IMG/VR virus record: IMGVR_UViG_3300047494_000029
Span: 1-30,174 of that record
Strand: one strand, 5' to 3'
DNA from: a virus
DNA: 30,174 nucleotides
Positions 16,046-23,640 of the stretch are shown here, in pieces (position 1 is the stretch's first letter; every line of letters begins with the position of its first letter). The notes beneath the pieces were generated by a model. The model was not told the DNA's origin and did not search any database. It was given only the letters and a program-made list of their open reading frames with translations. The translations under genes and the position numbers were made by a program.

Positions 16046-16792
16046 TTAGATGTTGAAGGCGACCTCGGTGTTGTTCGAGGCGTCGGCCGGACCCGTGAAG
16101 TACGAGCTCGGCAACGGGATGTGGTTCATCTGGATTGAGAACGAATCCCCCGCCACGAAGGCTGTGCCACCCGCCGTGAGGGTAAATCCTAGCTGGGCGT
16201 TGCTATATGGCGCGCCGGTCGCGCCGGCGGGGAGGACGGCGCCATCGGGGTTGGTCACCGAGAAGGTGGTGGCCGTTAGCATGGCGACCTTGTAGGCGCC
16301 GGCCTTGAAGCTGGAGCCGGGCACAACGGTCCCAAAGGTTCCGTTTCCGGTGTTGCCGCCGGTAGCGGTCACCGTCGCGTCGGGCGCGGCCTCGACGCCG
16401 CTGATCGGCTTACCCGCCGAGGCATTGGCGCAACGAGCATAGACCTTGCCCTGTTTCACCGACGGCGCGGTGCCGCCGAGGACCGTGGTGATATAACCGC
16501 TGTTCATCACATCCACGGGGCCGGAAGCGACCGGGGTGGCGACGCTGAGCGGATCGGTGCCGTTGCCTTGGATCGGGAAGGCGCGGACGAGGAAACCCTC
16601 GATCGCGGTATCGGTCGGGATCAGGGTGCGGACCTGGTGCGTGGTGGCGTCGATCTGTACGGCCTGACCGTAGGCGGTCGGGGCGTTGGGCTGACCCGCA
16701 GGGGTGATGATTTGGGTCTCGACGTTCGCGGCCCAGGCTCGATTGATGTCACCCGGAATGCCGGCAGGCATCCGGCGGTTGAAAGCGACCAT
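16046..16792 (-). CDS. Capsid cement/decoration protein (gp24-like)
   Basis: This 248-residue protein begins MVAFNRRMPAGIPGDINRA and continues with AYGQAVQIDATTHQVRTLIPTDTAIEGFLVRAFP. That pattern fits structural cement (gp24-like) proteins encoded beside DUF2184 capsids. A Gly/Thr-rich insert at about residues 145-170 and a C-terminal PSSYFTGPADASNNTEVAFNI end are seen. It probably binds the capsid lattice from outside and stabilises it. AGGAG lies seven bases before the start. Confidence 0.8.
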   Translation of the reverse strand: MVAFNRRMPAGIPGDINRAWAANVETQIITPAGQPNAPTAYGQAVQIDATTHQVRTLIPTDTAIEGFLVRAFPIQGNGTDPLSVATPVASGPVDVMNSGYITTVLGGTAPSVKQGKVYARCANASAGKPISGVEAAPDATVTATGGNTGNGTFGTVVPGSSFKAGAYKVAMLTATTFSVTNPDGAVLPAGATGAPYSNAQLGFTLTAGGTAFVAGDSFSIQMNHIPLPSSYFTGPADASNNTEVAFNI

Positions 16793-16843
16793 GGTGGTTC
16801 TCCTTGAAGTTCGGATGCTTGACGGTGGAAGGGAGGGCCCCGC

Positions 16844-18220
16844 TTAGCGGTTGGCCCAGTACTCGCGATTGCGAGCGTTGATGTCGGCCGGGGTCACGGC
16901 CTTGGGCGCCTCGCCACCACCCCCGCGAGTATCGACGGTGGTGGTCCTGGTCGTGTTCGCGGCCTTGGCGCCTTCGGCGGCGGCGTTGAAGAGAACGCGA
17001 GCGGCGTCGCAGGTCATGCGGGCGACCTGGGGCTTGCCGCCATAAGCCTTGATGACGTGCGGTGACGCTGCGTCGAGGGTCAGGGCGCGGGCGAGGACGC
17101 GCTTGCGGAAGAGGCAGAGCGCCTTTGTGGTGTCCGCATGGGGGGTCTTCGCGTCGAAGGTCGGCAGCTTGACACCGGGGACTAGAATCTCGGCGCGGCT
17201 CATCGCGTTGCGCCACGCCCCTTGCAGGCCGGCGGAATCGGTCGTGCCCTTCTTCTCATCTTCCGGCTCTTCATCGCCGGTCTCGACGTCGCCCAGGTCA
17301 ACGCGATCTTCGTCCTTCATCTCGGCGGGCTTGATCTCTTCGTCGTTGACCTCACCGGCGCCGGTGGCGGCTTCGGTTCCGGTGCGAGTCTTGTTGGCCT
17401 CTTCCAGGGCGGCAAGACGCGCGGAGAACGGCTTGTGCCATTCCGGCTCGGCTTCGTCGTCCGTGGTCTTTTCGTCGTCGCCCTTGCTCTCGCTCGACGA
17501 CTCCCCGGCGGGGCCGTTGACGTGGACGTGGACGTGGGTGTCGCCGCCCTTGTCGTCGGGATCCTCGACGCCGAACTCATCCTTCGCCGCCTCGAGCTCT
17601 CGGGTGAAGGCGGTCTCGTCCTTGGCCTTGAAGGCGGTCATAAGCCGGTCCAGCGCCGTCATCCGCTTCGCGGGAATGGTCTTCGTGGTGGTGGTGCGCA
17701 TCGCGTGGTCTCCTATGGCGCATCGGGGTCCGCACCGGCCGTCTTCGACCAGGGCGATGTGATTGCCGGTGATGTTGAATTGGCGGGCCTTGCCCGGTTC
17801 GGACTGGTCGTAGTCGGCGTCGTAGCCGATGGAGATTTCGCGCTTGCCCTTGCCGATCGCCTCGATGGCGACCGGGCAGGTCACCATGATGTCGGAGAGG
17901 AGGAGGTCGCCGTCTTGACGGACGTTGAGGCCGAATCCGGCGGCGATCTCGCGCCAGCTTTGCAGGTTGACGAACTCTTCCGGATGATCGTTCGTGAACG
18001 GCTTGCCCTGGAAAGAGGCTATGGTCGAGGTGGCGAAAAGGTCCTCCGCTGAGCGGGTGACCCGGATGACGCCGTCCTGATCGGCCTCGACGTCACCAAG
18101 CTCGCCGGCCGCGTAGAGCATCTCGCCGGTGCGTGCGATCGGCACCTCTTCACAGAGCAGATAACCCTCGGGAGTGATCGTGCGCTTGGGGCCGAGGCGC
18201 TCAGTGGTGTAGAACCGCAT
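16844..18220 (-). CDS. DUF2213 head maturation protease/scaffold-like protein
   Basis: The start is set at the ATG at 18220, which has GGAGGG about five bases upstream; a reading to 18277 adds 19 unrelated basic residues. The 458-residue protein has a DUF2213 N-terminal domain (TPEGYLLCEEVPIARTGEMLY...GKPFTNDHPEEFVN...REISIGYDADYD). The conserved His in NDHP and Ser in REISIGY are candidate catalytic residues by analogy with herpes-type prohead proteases. Residues about 220-350 are very acidic and Lys/Glu-rich, fitting an internal scaffold. The gene lies upstream of cement and capsid, the standard position. Confidence 0.85.
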   Translation of the reverse strand: MRFYTTERLGPKRTITPEGYLLCEEVPIARTGEMLYAAGELGDVEADQDGVIRVTRSAEDLFATSTIASFQGKPFTNDHPEEFVNLQSWREIAAGFGLNVRQDGDLLLSDIMVTCPVAIEAIGKGKREISIGYDADYDQSEPGKARQFNITGNHIALVEDGRCGPRCAIGDHAMRTTTTKTIPAKRMTALDRLMTAFKAKDETAFTRELEAAKDEFGVEDPDDKGGDTHVHVHVNGPAGESSSESKGDDEKTTDDEAEPEWHKPFSARLAALEEANKTRTGTEAATGAGEVNDEEIKPAEMKDEDRVDLGDVETGDEEPEDEKKGTTDSAGLQGAWRNAMSRAEILVPGVKLPTFDAKTPHADTTKALCLFRKRVLARALTLDAASPHVIKAYGGKPQVARMTCDAARVLFNAAAEGAKAANTTRTTTVDTRGGGGEAPKAVTPADINARNREYWANR

Positions 18221-18246
18221 GCGCCCTCCCCTGTTGCGATGAGCCG

Positions 18247-18633
18247 TTGGACCGACTGATTTCCTTCGCCGAGGCAACCGCGATGCTCGAAGCGCTGGCG
18301 CGCGATCCGGACCTGATCCGCGCGATCCGTCCCGCGAACGAGTGGGAAAGCGGGCCGGTCCCGGTATTCGTCGTCGTCGGCGCCGATGAGGCCGAGTTGA
18401 CCTTCGGCTACAGCATGGGCGCGATAACCGAACTCACCTCGATCAGGTTCGGCGACCGCTTCGCCAACGCCCATGACTGGGATCGCCAGCGCGGCTCCAA
18501 TCCATGGGATGCGGTTGCCGAGCTAAAGGCTGGCCTGCTGGAATCGATGATCAGTTCAGCGTCGGCCCAGATCGGCTCCGGTACCGAAGCAATCCCTGCA
18601 GGCCGTCGTGGTCGTGACGACCGGGTTGTTTGA
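18247..18633 (+). CDS. Plus-strand hypothetical protein inside the late block
   Basis: This ORF runs opposite to all neighbours and fills the 335-bp gap between the DUF2213 and zinc-ribbon genes. It has 128 codons from a TTG start; a shorter start at ATG 18283 has GAGG eight bases upstream. Codon third positions are overwhelmingly G or C, as in real genes here, and the product has globular composition (FVVVGADEAELTFGYSMGAI, then FANAHDWDRQRGSNPWDAVAELK). Its 3' end overlaps the converging minus gene by 78 bp. No family is recognised. It may be an independently expressed accessory gene. Confidence 0.5.
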   Translation: MDRLISFAEATAMLEALARDPDLIRAIRPANEWESGPVPVFVVVGADEAELTFGYSMGAITELTSIRFGDRFANAHDWDRQRGSNPWDAVAELKAGLLESMISSASAQIGSGTEAIPAGRRGRDDRVV

Positions 18634-18768
18634 GACCTCTGCGAGCGCCCTGATCTCGACGGGCGTAAAGGGCAGGACACGCACATAGCTCGCCCCGTTG
18701 CAGTTCGGGCAAGGAGCGGCGCGCTGGTCGATCCGAGCGGGTGCGTTCCAGTCGGCTACGGCCCTCAT
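18556..18768 (-). CDS. Small zinc-ribbon protein
   Basis: This 70-residue protein has two Cys pairs, CPNCNG (about residues 20-25) and CRDCFGTG (57-64), spaced like the DnaJ-type or zinc-ribbon fold. It would bind one zinc ion. It starts where the upstream gene's sequence context overlaps (ATGA with 18768) and is followed downstream only by the antisense ORF. Role unknown; small zinc-ribbon proteins are frequent in phage head-gene clusters. Confidence 0.7.
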   Translation of the reverse strand: MRAVADWNAPARIDQRAAPCPNCNGASYVRVLPFTPVEIRALAEVSNNPVVTTTTACRDCFGTGADLGRR

Positions 18769-19040
18769 CAGCCCAGCCCCTTGCCCTGGCGAATGGCCGA
18801 GACATAGACCGGGACGGCGCGCGCCAGCCCATCCTGCCCGACCCTGATCATCTCAGCGACCTCGGCCGGGGAGGCGTTCTGAGCGGTGACCGCGATCAGC
18901 TTGGCGTAGGCGCCGCCGAGTAGTTCCAGCGAGGCGCGGTGGGTGTCGGACGGCGCGATGCGGGCGGCCAGCTTGAGCGCCATCTCGATGAGGCGGTTCG
19001 AAGCCCTGGCCGGCAGGACGGTTTGTGCGCGCTGGGTCAT
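18768..19040 (-). CDS. Hypothetical small helical protein
   Basis: This 90-residue protein is Ala-rich and predicted mostly helical (LIEMALKLAARIAP, SLELLGGAYAKLIAVTA, EVAEMIRVGQDGLARAV). It overlaps the MuF-like gene by 4 bp (ATGA) and the zinc-ribbon gene by one base, so it is clearly part of the operon. No family is recognised. Confidence 0.7.
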   Translation of the reverse strand: MTQRAQTVLPARASNRLIEMALKLAARIAPSDTHRASLELLGGAYAKLIAVTAQNASPAEVAEMIRVGQDGLARAVPVYVSAIRQGKGLG

Positions 19041-19822
19041 CGCGGGAATCTATCCGATTGGGCATCGTCGATGAAGGGGATGATCGGTTCCGGGTAGCAT
19101 CGGCAATTGTAAATCTGCCCGGCATGGCAGGTCGTCCCATCCGATAGGGTCGGCGCCCTCGCCCAGTCGATGACCTGGCCTTCCATCTCTCGGTGAGACT
19201 GGCGGACGTCGGAATCGTGCGAGGTTCGCCAGATATACTGGTTTGCCCCGATCGAGGTCGCCCTGACCATGACGAGGGCCGAGGCGGTGCGGGCGACTTC
19301 GGTTCGGGCGATCAGGGTGGCGCGGCTTGCGGCGACCTCACCGGACCGCATGATCTCTTTAGCGATCTCGCTGGCGCGGGTGGAGTCCGCGAGCCCTTCG
19401 AGGGTCAGCTTATGGGCGCGCTGGCCAGCCTCGATGGGAAGAGACCGGATGAGATGAACCTGGCTGTCGAGAAACCCTTTGAGGGCGTTCCCGACCGGGG
19501 CGCGGTCGAGCTGGTCCCGCATCGCCCTGCTCATGAGCCTCGCGTGTTCCGCCCAGCCCCGCCGTTCCTTGATCGAGATTTCTTGACCGATGCGGGCCGC
19601 GGTCGCGCGGGCCCAAGGCGTGACGACCTCGGCGTAGCGGTTCAGTTGCTCCTGCAGGCTCTCCGACGCGCCGGAGGTGAAGACCTCGCCGTGGCTCTTG
19701 GCCCACGCCTCGATCAGCATGCCGACCTGGCGAGCAACCTTACGGAGTTGGCGACCGTAGTGTTCCTCGAGCCGGCGGGCGCGGATCAGACCGGCCGCGC
19801 TGCGGTCGGCGGTGCGGGTCAC
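19037..19822 (-). CDS. Phage head morphogenesis protein (MuF-like)
   Basis: This 261-residue protein has the MuF C-terminal signature: ASRATLIARTEVARTASALVMVRATSIGANQYIWRTSHDSDVRQSHREMEGQV, then PTLSDGTTCHAGQIYNCRCYPEPII. The R-T-x-H-D-x-x-V-R-x-x-H and C-H-x-G-x-x-x-N-C-R-C-Y pattern is diagnostic. The N-terminal half is helical. Such minor head proteins lie next to the portal in the packaged capsid. It overlaps the portal stop by 4 bp. Confidence 0.9.
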   Translation of the reverse strand: MTRTADRSAAGLIRARRLEEHYGRQLRKVARQVGMLIEAWAKSHGEVFTSGASESLQEQLNRYAEVVTPWARATAARIGQEISIKERRGWAEHARLMSRAMRDQLDRAPVGNALKGFLDSQVHLIRSLPIEAGQRAHKLTLEGLADSTRASEIAKEIMRSGEVAASRATLIARTEVARTASALVMVRATSIGANQYIWRTSHDSDVRQSHREMEGQVIDWARAPTLSDGTTCHAGQIYNCRCYPEPIIPFIDDAQSDRFPR

Positions 19823-21270
19823 TGAGCCTCGGGCTCCGGCTTCTGGCCCTGGCCTTCCTCGCCCTCGCCGCCGCCCTCACCACCGTCGCCCGGCTCCTGC
19901 TGGGTTTCCATGGCGAGCGGCGGCTCGGCCTCGGCCTCGGCGATGTCTTCATCGGTGATGGAGCCGAACAGCCCGGTGACCCGGCTGGTCGCCTTCAGTT
20001 CCCTCAGCGCCGTAGACCGGTCGATGATGGCTCCATCGGCCATGCGTCCGATGGACGTGGTGGTCTTATCGGCGATCTCGGCGCGGTCGGTGTCGCTGAG
20101 TTGCCAGAGCGGGACGAAGTCGAAGTCGAAGTCGGGCGGCGGATCGGCCCCGAAGGTGGAGCGGAACAGGATCGGCAGCAGGCGGGAGAGTCCTGGACGG
20201 AGCTCGATCTCCTGGCGATTGGAGATGCCGTCGTAATAGTTGCGAAGATCGCTCTCGCCCGAGGAGTTGAGCCCCGCCGGCGACTGGCCGAAGAGGCGGA
20301 CCAGCGGGATTTCGGAGGCGCCGGAGAGCTGCTCGCCGAACTGCATCAAGATGTCGGACAAGCCGGAAAACGCGTACTGGTGGGTCTCGAACTTGTCCTT
20401 GGCGTCGATGAGGGTCAGCCCCTCGTTCGACTGCATGAACCGGATCATCTCGAACATCTTGGTCAGCGCGGCCATGGCTGGCCCGCCGGCGGCGATGATC
20501 TCGCGGAGGTTCTCGACCGAGACGGTGCGCAGGTGGGCCTTGTAGACCAGCTGAGCCGCGCCCTGCGTCGTCGAGTCGAAGGCGAGGAGCCGATCGAACA
20601 GCCGCTCGATCACCGAGAGGCCCCAGCCATTCTCGTATTGGCGCTGGAAGAACGGGAGGCGGACGCCTTCGAGGCGCACGACCCGGCTGTAGTGGATGGC
20701 CTGGTTCTGGGTAAAACCGGTATCGCCGGCGTTGACCTTGTAGAACGTCGGCTTGCCGAAGTCGGGGCCGGGCGCCTGCACCAGGTCGGAAAACGATGGG
20801 TTCAGCATCCAGCGATCGAGGACCGCGATGCCCTGGAGCTGGCCCTTGGCGACCGTTTCCGGCCGCAGCGGCGTCGACGTATCCTGGCCGTTGATCTGGA
20901 TGACACCGACCGCGCCGCCGTAGAGTCTGGCCCATTTGGCGACGTCGTTGACCTCTGCCCGGAGACCCAGGCGCCGCGTCTCGGCCGCCATCTGGGTATG
21001 CTGTTCCGGGGCCAGCGTTCCTTTGTATTCGACCCATTCGCGGGTCATGTCCTCGGCCGGAGCATCGACGACGCGACCGACCAACCAAGATCCCCGATAC
21101 ATCGCTTCCAGTTGGATGCGATTGCGGGTGATCGGGTTGAAGCCGTAGCTACCGCCGTCGGCCTGGTTGCCGGTCCCGACGCCCAGTCTCGCGACGAAGT
21201 TCTGGTAGCTGTCCCGGGTCACCAAGTTCTTGGTCGAGCCGGCCGCGACCCTGACACGGGGCTTGATCAT
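19819..21270 (-). CDS. Portal protein (DUF1073 family)
   Basis: The start is placed at ATG 21270, four bases after the terminase gene; upstream residues to 21393 come from reading through terminase. The 483-residue product matches DUF1073 portals: YRGSWLVGRVVDAPAEDMTREWVEY, WARLYGGAVGVIQINGQD, SRVVRLEGVRLPFFQRQYENGWGLSVIERL, GAAQLVYKAHLRTV, and PLVRLFGQSPAGLNSSGESDLRNYYD. It forms the dodecameric DNA gate of the head. The last 40 residues are a Gly/Glu/Gln-rich disordered tail. Confidence 0.92.
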   Translation of the reverse strand: MIKPRVRVAAGSTKNLVTRDSYQNFVARLGVGTGNQADGGSYGFNPITRNRIQLEAMYRGSWLVGRVVDAPAEDMTREWVEYKGTLAPEQHTQMAAETRRLGLRAEVNDVAKWARLYGGAVGVIQINGQDTSTPLRPETVAKGQLQGIAVLDRWMLNPSFSDLVQAPGPDFGKPTFYKVNAGDTGFTQNQAIHYSRVVRLEGVRLPFFQRQYENGWGLSVIERLFDRLLAFDSTTQGAAQLVYKAHLRTVSVENLREIIAAGGPAMAALTKMFEMIRFMQSNEGLTLIDAKDKFETHQYAFSGLSDILMQFGEQLSGASEIPLVRLFGQSPAGLNSSGESDLRNYYDGISNRQEIELRPGLSRLLPILFRSTFGADPPPDFDFDFVPLWQLSDTDRAEIADKTTTSIGRMADGAIIDRSTALRELKATSRVTGLFGSITDEDIAEAEAEPPLAMETQQEPGDGGEGGGEGEEGQGQKPEPEAQ

Positions 21271-21274
21271 GCTG

Positions 21275-22522
21275 TTACCCCGCGAGCCGCTCCCAAAGCG
21301 CGAGGCCACCGCGCTGTTGGATGACGCCGTCGAGGCCGTAGCGGATGGCGTCGATGGTGTGGTTATCCTTGTCCAGCAGGATCGGCAGGACATCGCCGGT
21401 CAGCTTGTCGACCTTGTAGCTGTAGACCCGGAACTCACGCGCGGTGTGCTCGCAGCGGGGATGGATGACGATGCGCCGGAAGCCCTTGAGATGGGCGATA
21501 CCGTCCTCGACCGAGCCCGACCATTTCTTGGCGCCGTCGATCTGGAAATCGCGCCGGCGCATGTAGCTGATGGTTTCGGGCCGGGCGCTGTCGGCCTTGA
21601 TCGGCCAGAACTTGACGTCGGGCACACCATCGAATTCGCGGCCGTCCGTGATCTTGCCGCCCGTGAACATGGTCGGGAGGTCCTCGATCTCGACCTCCGC
21701 GCCGACCACCTCATGGGTGATGAAAAGGCACTCGTCCTCGATGTAGAACCGGATCAGCGCGGTTGGGTCTTTCGAGAAGCCCCAGTCGGCGCCGAAGTAG
21801 AGCCGGGCGTTCGGGATTTCCTCGAAGGGCTCGATGGTGACACGGTTGCGGAAGACGATGGCCTCGGCGAGGGTGAGGTAGTCACCGAGCCATGTGTGGC
21901 CGAATTTCTGGACGTCGCGTTCCCGGTCGCCTTCCATCTCGTCGCGGAGGACGTCCGGGAACCAAGGGTTGTCCGTATAGTTTGCCCGCACGACGCAGGA
22001 GTTGCGGGGCGGTGCGTCGCCGCGAAGGAGAACGTCCACGGGGTCCGTGGCGACCTCGGGGTTCCATGAGAACCACAGCTCGGAGCCGGGCTTGCGGATC
22101 GTGGGACGCAGAAGATCGATACTGCGCTGTGAGAGCTTGTGTGCTTCCTCGCCCCAGCAGACGTCGATGCCTTCGAGTGACTTGATACTGTCGGCGGTAT
22201 AGTCGTTCATCCCGGCGTAGATGATGGAGCCGCCGCCGGGCGTGACCGTCAGCTCGTTCTGGCAGTCGAAGAGGTGGCCGACGCCGAATTGTTCGATCTT
22301 GTCTTCGATCAGTCGCTTCGCCGACTGTTTCAGTGTCCGCTGCACCTCGCGGACACAGAGCCCTCGAAAGCCGGGCCGCAGGATGGCCTGCTCGACCATT
22401 CCCCCTGCGAAAAAATGGCTCTTGCCGGATCCCCGGCCGCCGAACGCGCCCTTATACCGCGCCGGCTCCAGCAGCGGCTGGAACACCTCCGCTGTCGGGA
22501 TCTCCAGGACGGACGATGACAC
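21275..22522 (-). CDS. terL: Terminase large subunit
   Basis: This 415-residue protein has a clear ATPase Walker A, GGRGSGKS (residues 28-35), and a Walker B-like GIDVCWGEEAH near 118-128. Its nuclease part has GADWGFSKDPT (about 243) and a terminal DNHTIDAIRYGLDG motif, with the acidic metal-binding residues intact. It belongs to the PBSX/T4-like large terminase group. It drives DNA packaging and cuts concatemers. It overlaps the small subunit by 71 bp. Confidence 0.93.
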   Translation of the reverse strand: MSSSVLEIPTAEVFQPLLEPARYKGAFGGRGSGKSHFFAGGMVEQAILRPGFRGLCVREVQRTLKQSAKRLIEDKIEQFGVGHLFDCQNELTVTPGGGSIIYAGMNDYTADSIKSLEGIDVCWGEEAHKLSQRSIDLLRPTIRKPGSELWFSWNPEVATDPVDVLLRGDAPPRNSCVVRANYTDNPWFPDVLRDEMEGDRERDVQKFGHTWLGDYLTLAEAIVFRNRVTIEPFEEIPNARLYFGADWGFSKDPTALIRFYIEDECLFITHEVVGAEVEIEDLPTMFTGGKITDGREFDGVPDVKFWPIKADSARPETISYMRRRDFQIDGAKKWSGSVEDGIAHLKGFRRIVIHPRCEHTAREFRVYSYKVDKLTGDVLPILLDKDNHTIDAIRYGLDGVIQQRGGLALWERLAG

Positions 22523-22871
22523 GCTTGATCTCTCGGATGACGTTGACGTTCCCGGTGTGCTCCATCCGCTCGACGTAGCCGCGCGAGCGCCCCTTGGTCT
22601 TCAAGAGGAAGATCACCGCGGTCATGTTGCCTTCACGGAGCGCCTTGATCAGTTGGCTCTCCGCCAGATCGACAATGCTCTCGCTGACCTCGGCGCGGAC
22701 CTCCTGAAGCTCCTCGTGCTGCTCGCACATGCGCCGGACCGTGGAGCGGGCGCAGCCGAGCTTCTCGGCGGCATGGGCGATGATGCCGCCGCTCAGTTCT
22801 AGGGCGGCCCTGACTTCCGCGACGGTATGGGCCTCGGGACGGCCTCGACCGCTTTCAGCTTGGCTCGCCAT
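22452..22871 (-). CDS. terS: Terminase small subunit
   Basis: The ATG at 22871 has GGAAGG five bases upstream; a GTG two codons earlier lacks spacing. The 139-residue protein has a helix-turn-helix (GGIIAHAAEKLGCARSTVRRMCEQ, about residues 27-50), a helical middle (EVSESIVDLAESQLIKALREG) and the motif AVIFLLKTKGRSRGYVER. The last is typical of small terminases. It recognises viral DNA for packaging. Its start overlaps the ParB-fold gene by 17 bp. Confidence 0.87.
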   Translation of the reverse strand: MASQAESGRGRPEAHTVAEVRAALELSGGIIAHAAEKLGCARSTVRRMCEQHEELQEVRAEVSESIVDLAESQLIKALREGNMTAVIFLLKTKGRSRGYVERMEHTGNVNVIREIKRVIVRPGDPDSGGVPAAAGAGAV

Positions 22872-23640
22872 CGTCACCTTCCAACTGGGCCAGGCGCTCG
22901 GCGGCGAGATCGACGACGTAGCGGATCGCCATGGCGCTGTTCATGATCTGGGCCTTGGTCTTCGCCTTCACGACGAGGTCGAAGAACGCGGCGAAATCGG
23001 CATACGCCGCTGCGTGGATAGTCGCCTTCGGTCCAAAGCCCTTCAGCGCCGTGGTCACGACCGCCTCGTCGTCGGGCAGGAAGAGCAGCGTGATCTCGCG
23101 ATAAGGCAGACCGACCGAGACGCCCGGCAGGGGACCAAGTTCGGCGCCCTTCAAGATGCTGTCGTCGAGGCCGCTGTAGAGCTTGGCGCCCATGTCGAGG
23201 CCCTGGAACATCTGCGCCAACAGACCTGGTTCGTCCTGACCGGTGATGGCGTTGTGGCTGATCTGGAGCGCGACCTTGCGCTCTTCGCTCAGGAAGGAAG
23301 TGATGCGGATCACCGCGACCTTTGGCAGGTCCGCCGAGATCGCCGCATCGACCCGGTGATGACCGGAGATGATCTCTTCGGCCATATCCCCGAAGCGGTA
23401 GGTCAGCGGCGTGGAGGTCAGGACCCCGTCCTGGCGGACGTTGGCGTCGAGACGGTCGGCCTGCGCCTTCGTCATGAACCGCGCGTTGATGGCTTGGCGC
23501 TTCAGGCTCCGAGGATCGACCTCGACCAGTTCGGTTTCGAGCGGTCCCCAGCCGTCAGCGACCGCGGCCGCCCCGGTTGCCGGCTCCGCCGTCGCGTTGC
23601 TGGAGCCACCAGCGGAGGGCGGCGTCGAAGGTTTCGTCAA
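22855..23640 (-). CDS. ParB-fold domain protein upstream of terminase
   Basis: This 261-residue protein has a ParB/Srx-type N-terminal domain: ELVEVDPRSLKRQAINARFM, ADRLDANVRQDGVL, and a SGHHRVDAA motif (residues 92-96 at SGHHR, equivalent to the GERR box of ParB). It then has RITSFLSEERKVALQISHNAITGQDEPG. Its C-terminal half is helical and lacks an obvious partition HTH. Similar proteins are often encoded beside terminases. They are thought to bind DNA or nucleotides; the role here is not known. The ATG reading overlaps the upstream gene by 86 bp. Confidence 0.78.
   Translation of the reverse strand: MTKPSTPPSAGGSSNATAEPATGAAAVADGWGPLETELVEVDPRSLKRQAINARFMTKAQADRLDANVRQDGVLTSTPLTYRFGDMAEEIISGHHRVDAAISADLPKVAVIRITSFLSEERKVALQISHNAITGQDEPGLLAQMFQGLDMGAKLYSGLDDSILKGAELGPLPGVSVGLPYREITLLFLPDDEAVVTTALKGFGPKATIHAAAYADFAAFFDLVVKAKTKAQIMNSAMAIRYVVDLAAERLAQLEGDDGEPS

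Noticed and set aside
20101-21324. 407-codon plus-strand ORF opposite the portal gene
   Set aside because: The portal on the other strand has clear family motifs; this product is Arg/Asp/Glu/Gly-rich and typical of antisense frames at high GC.
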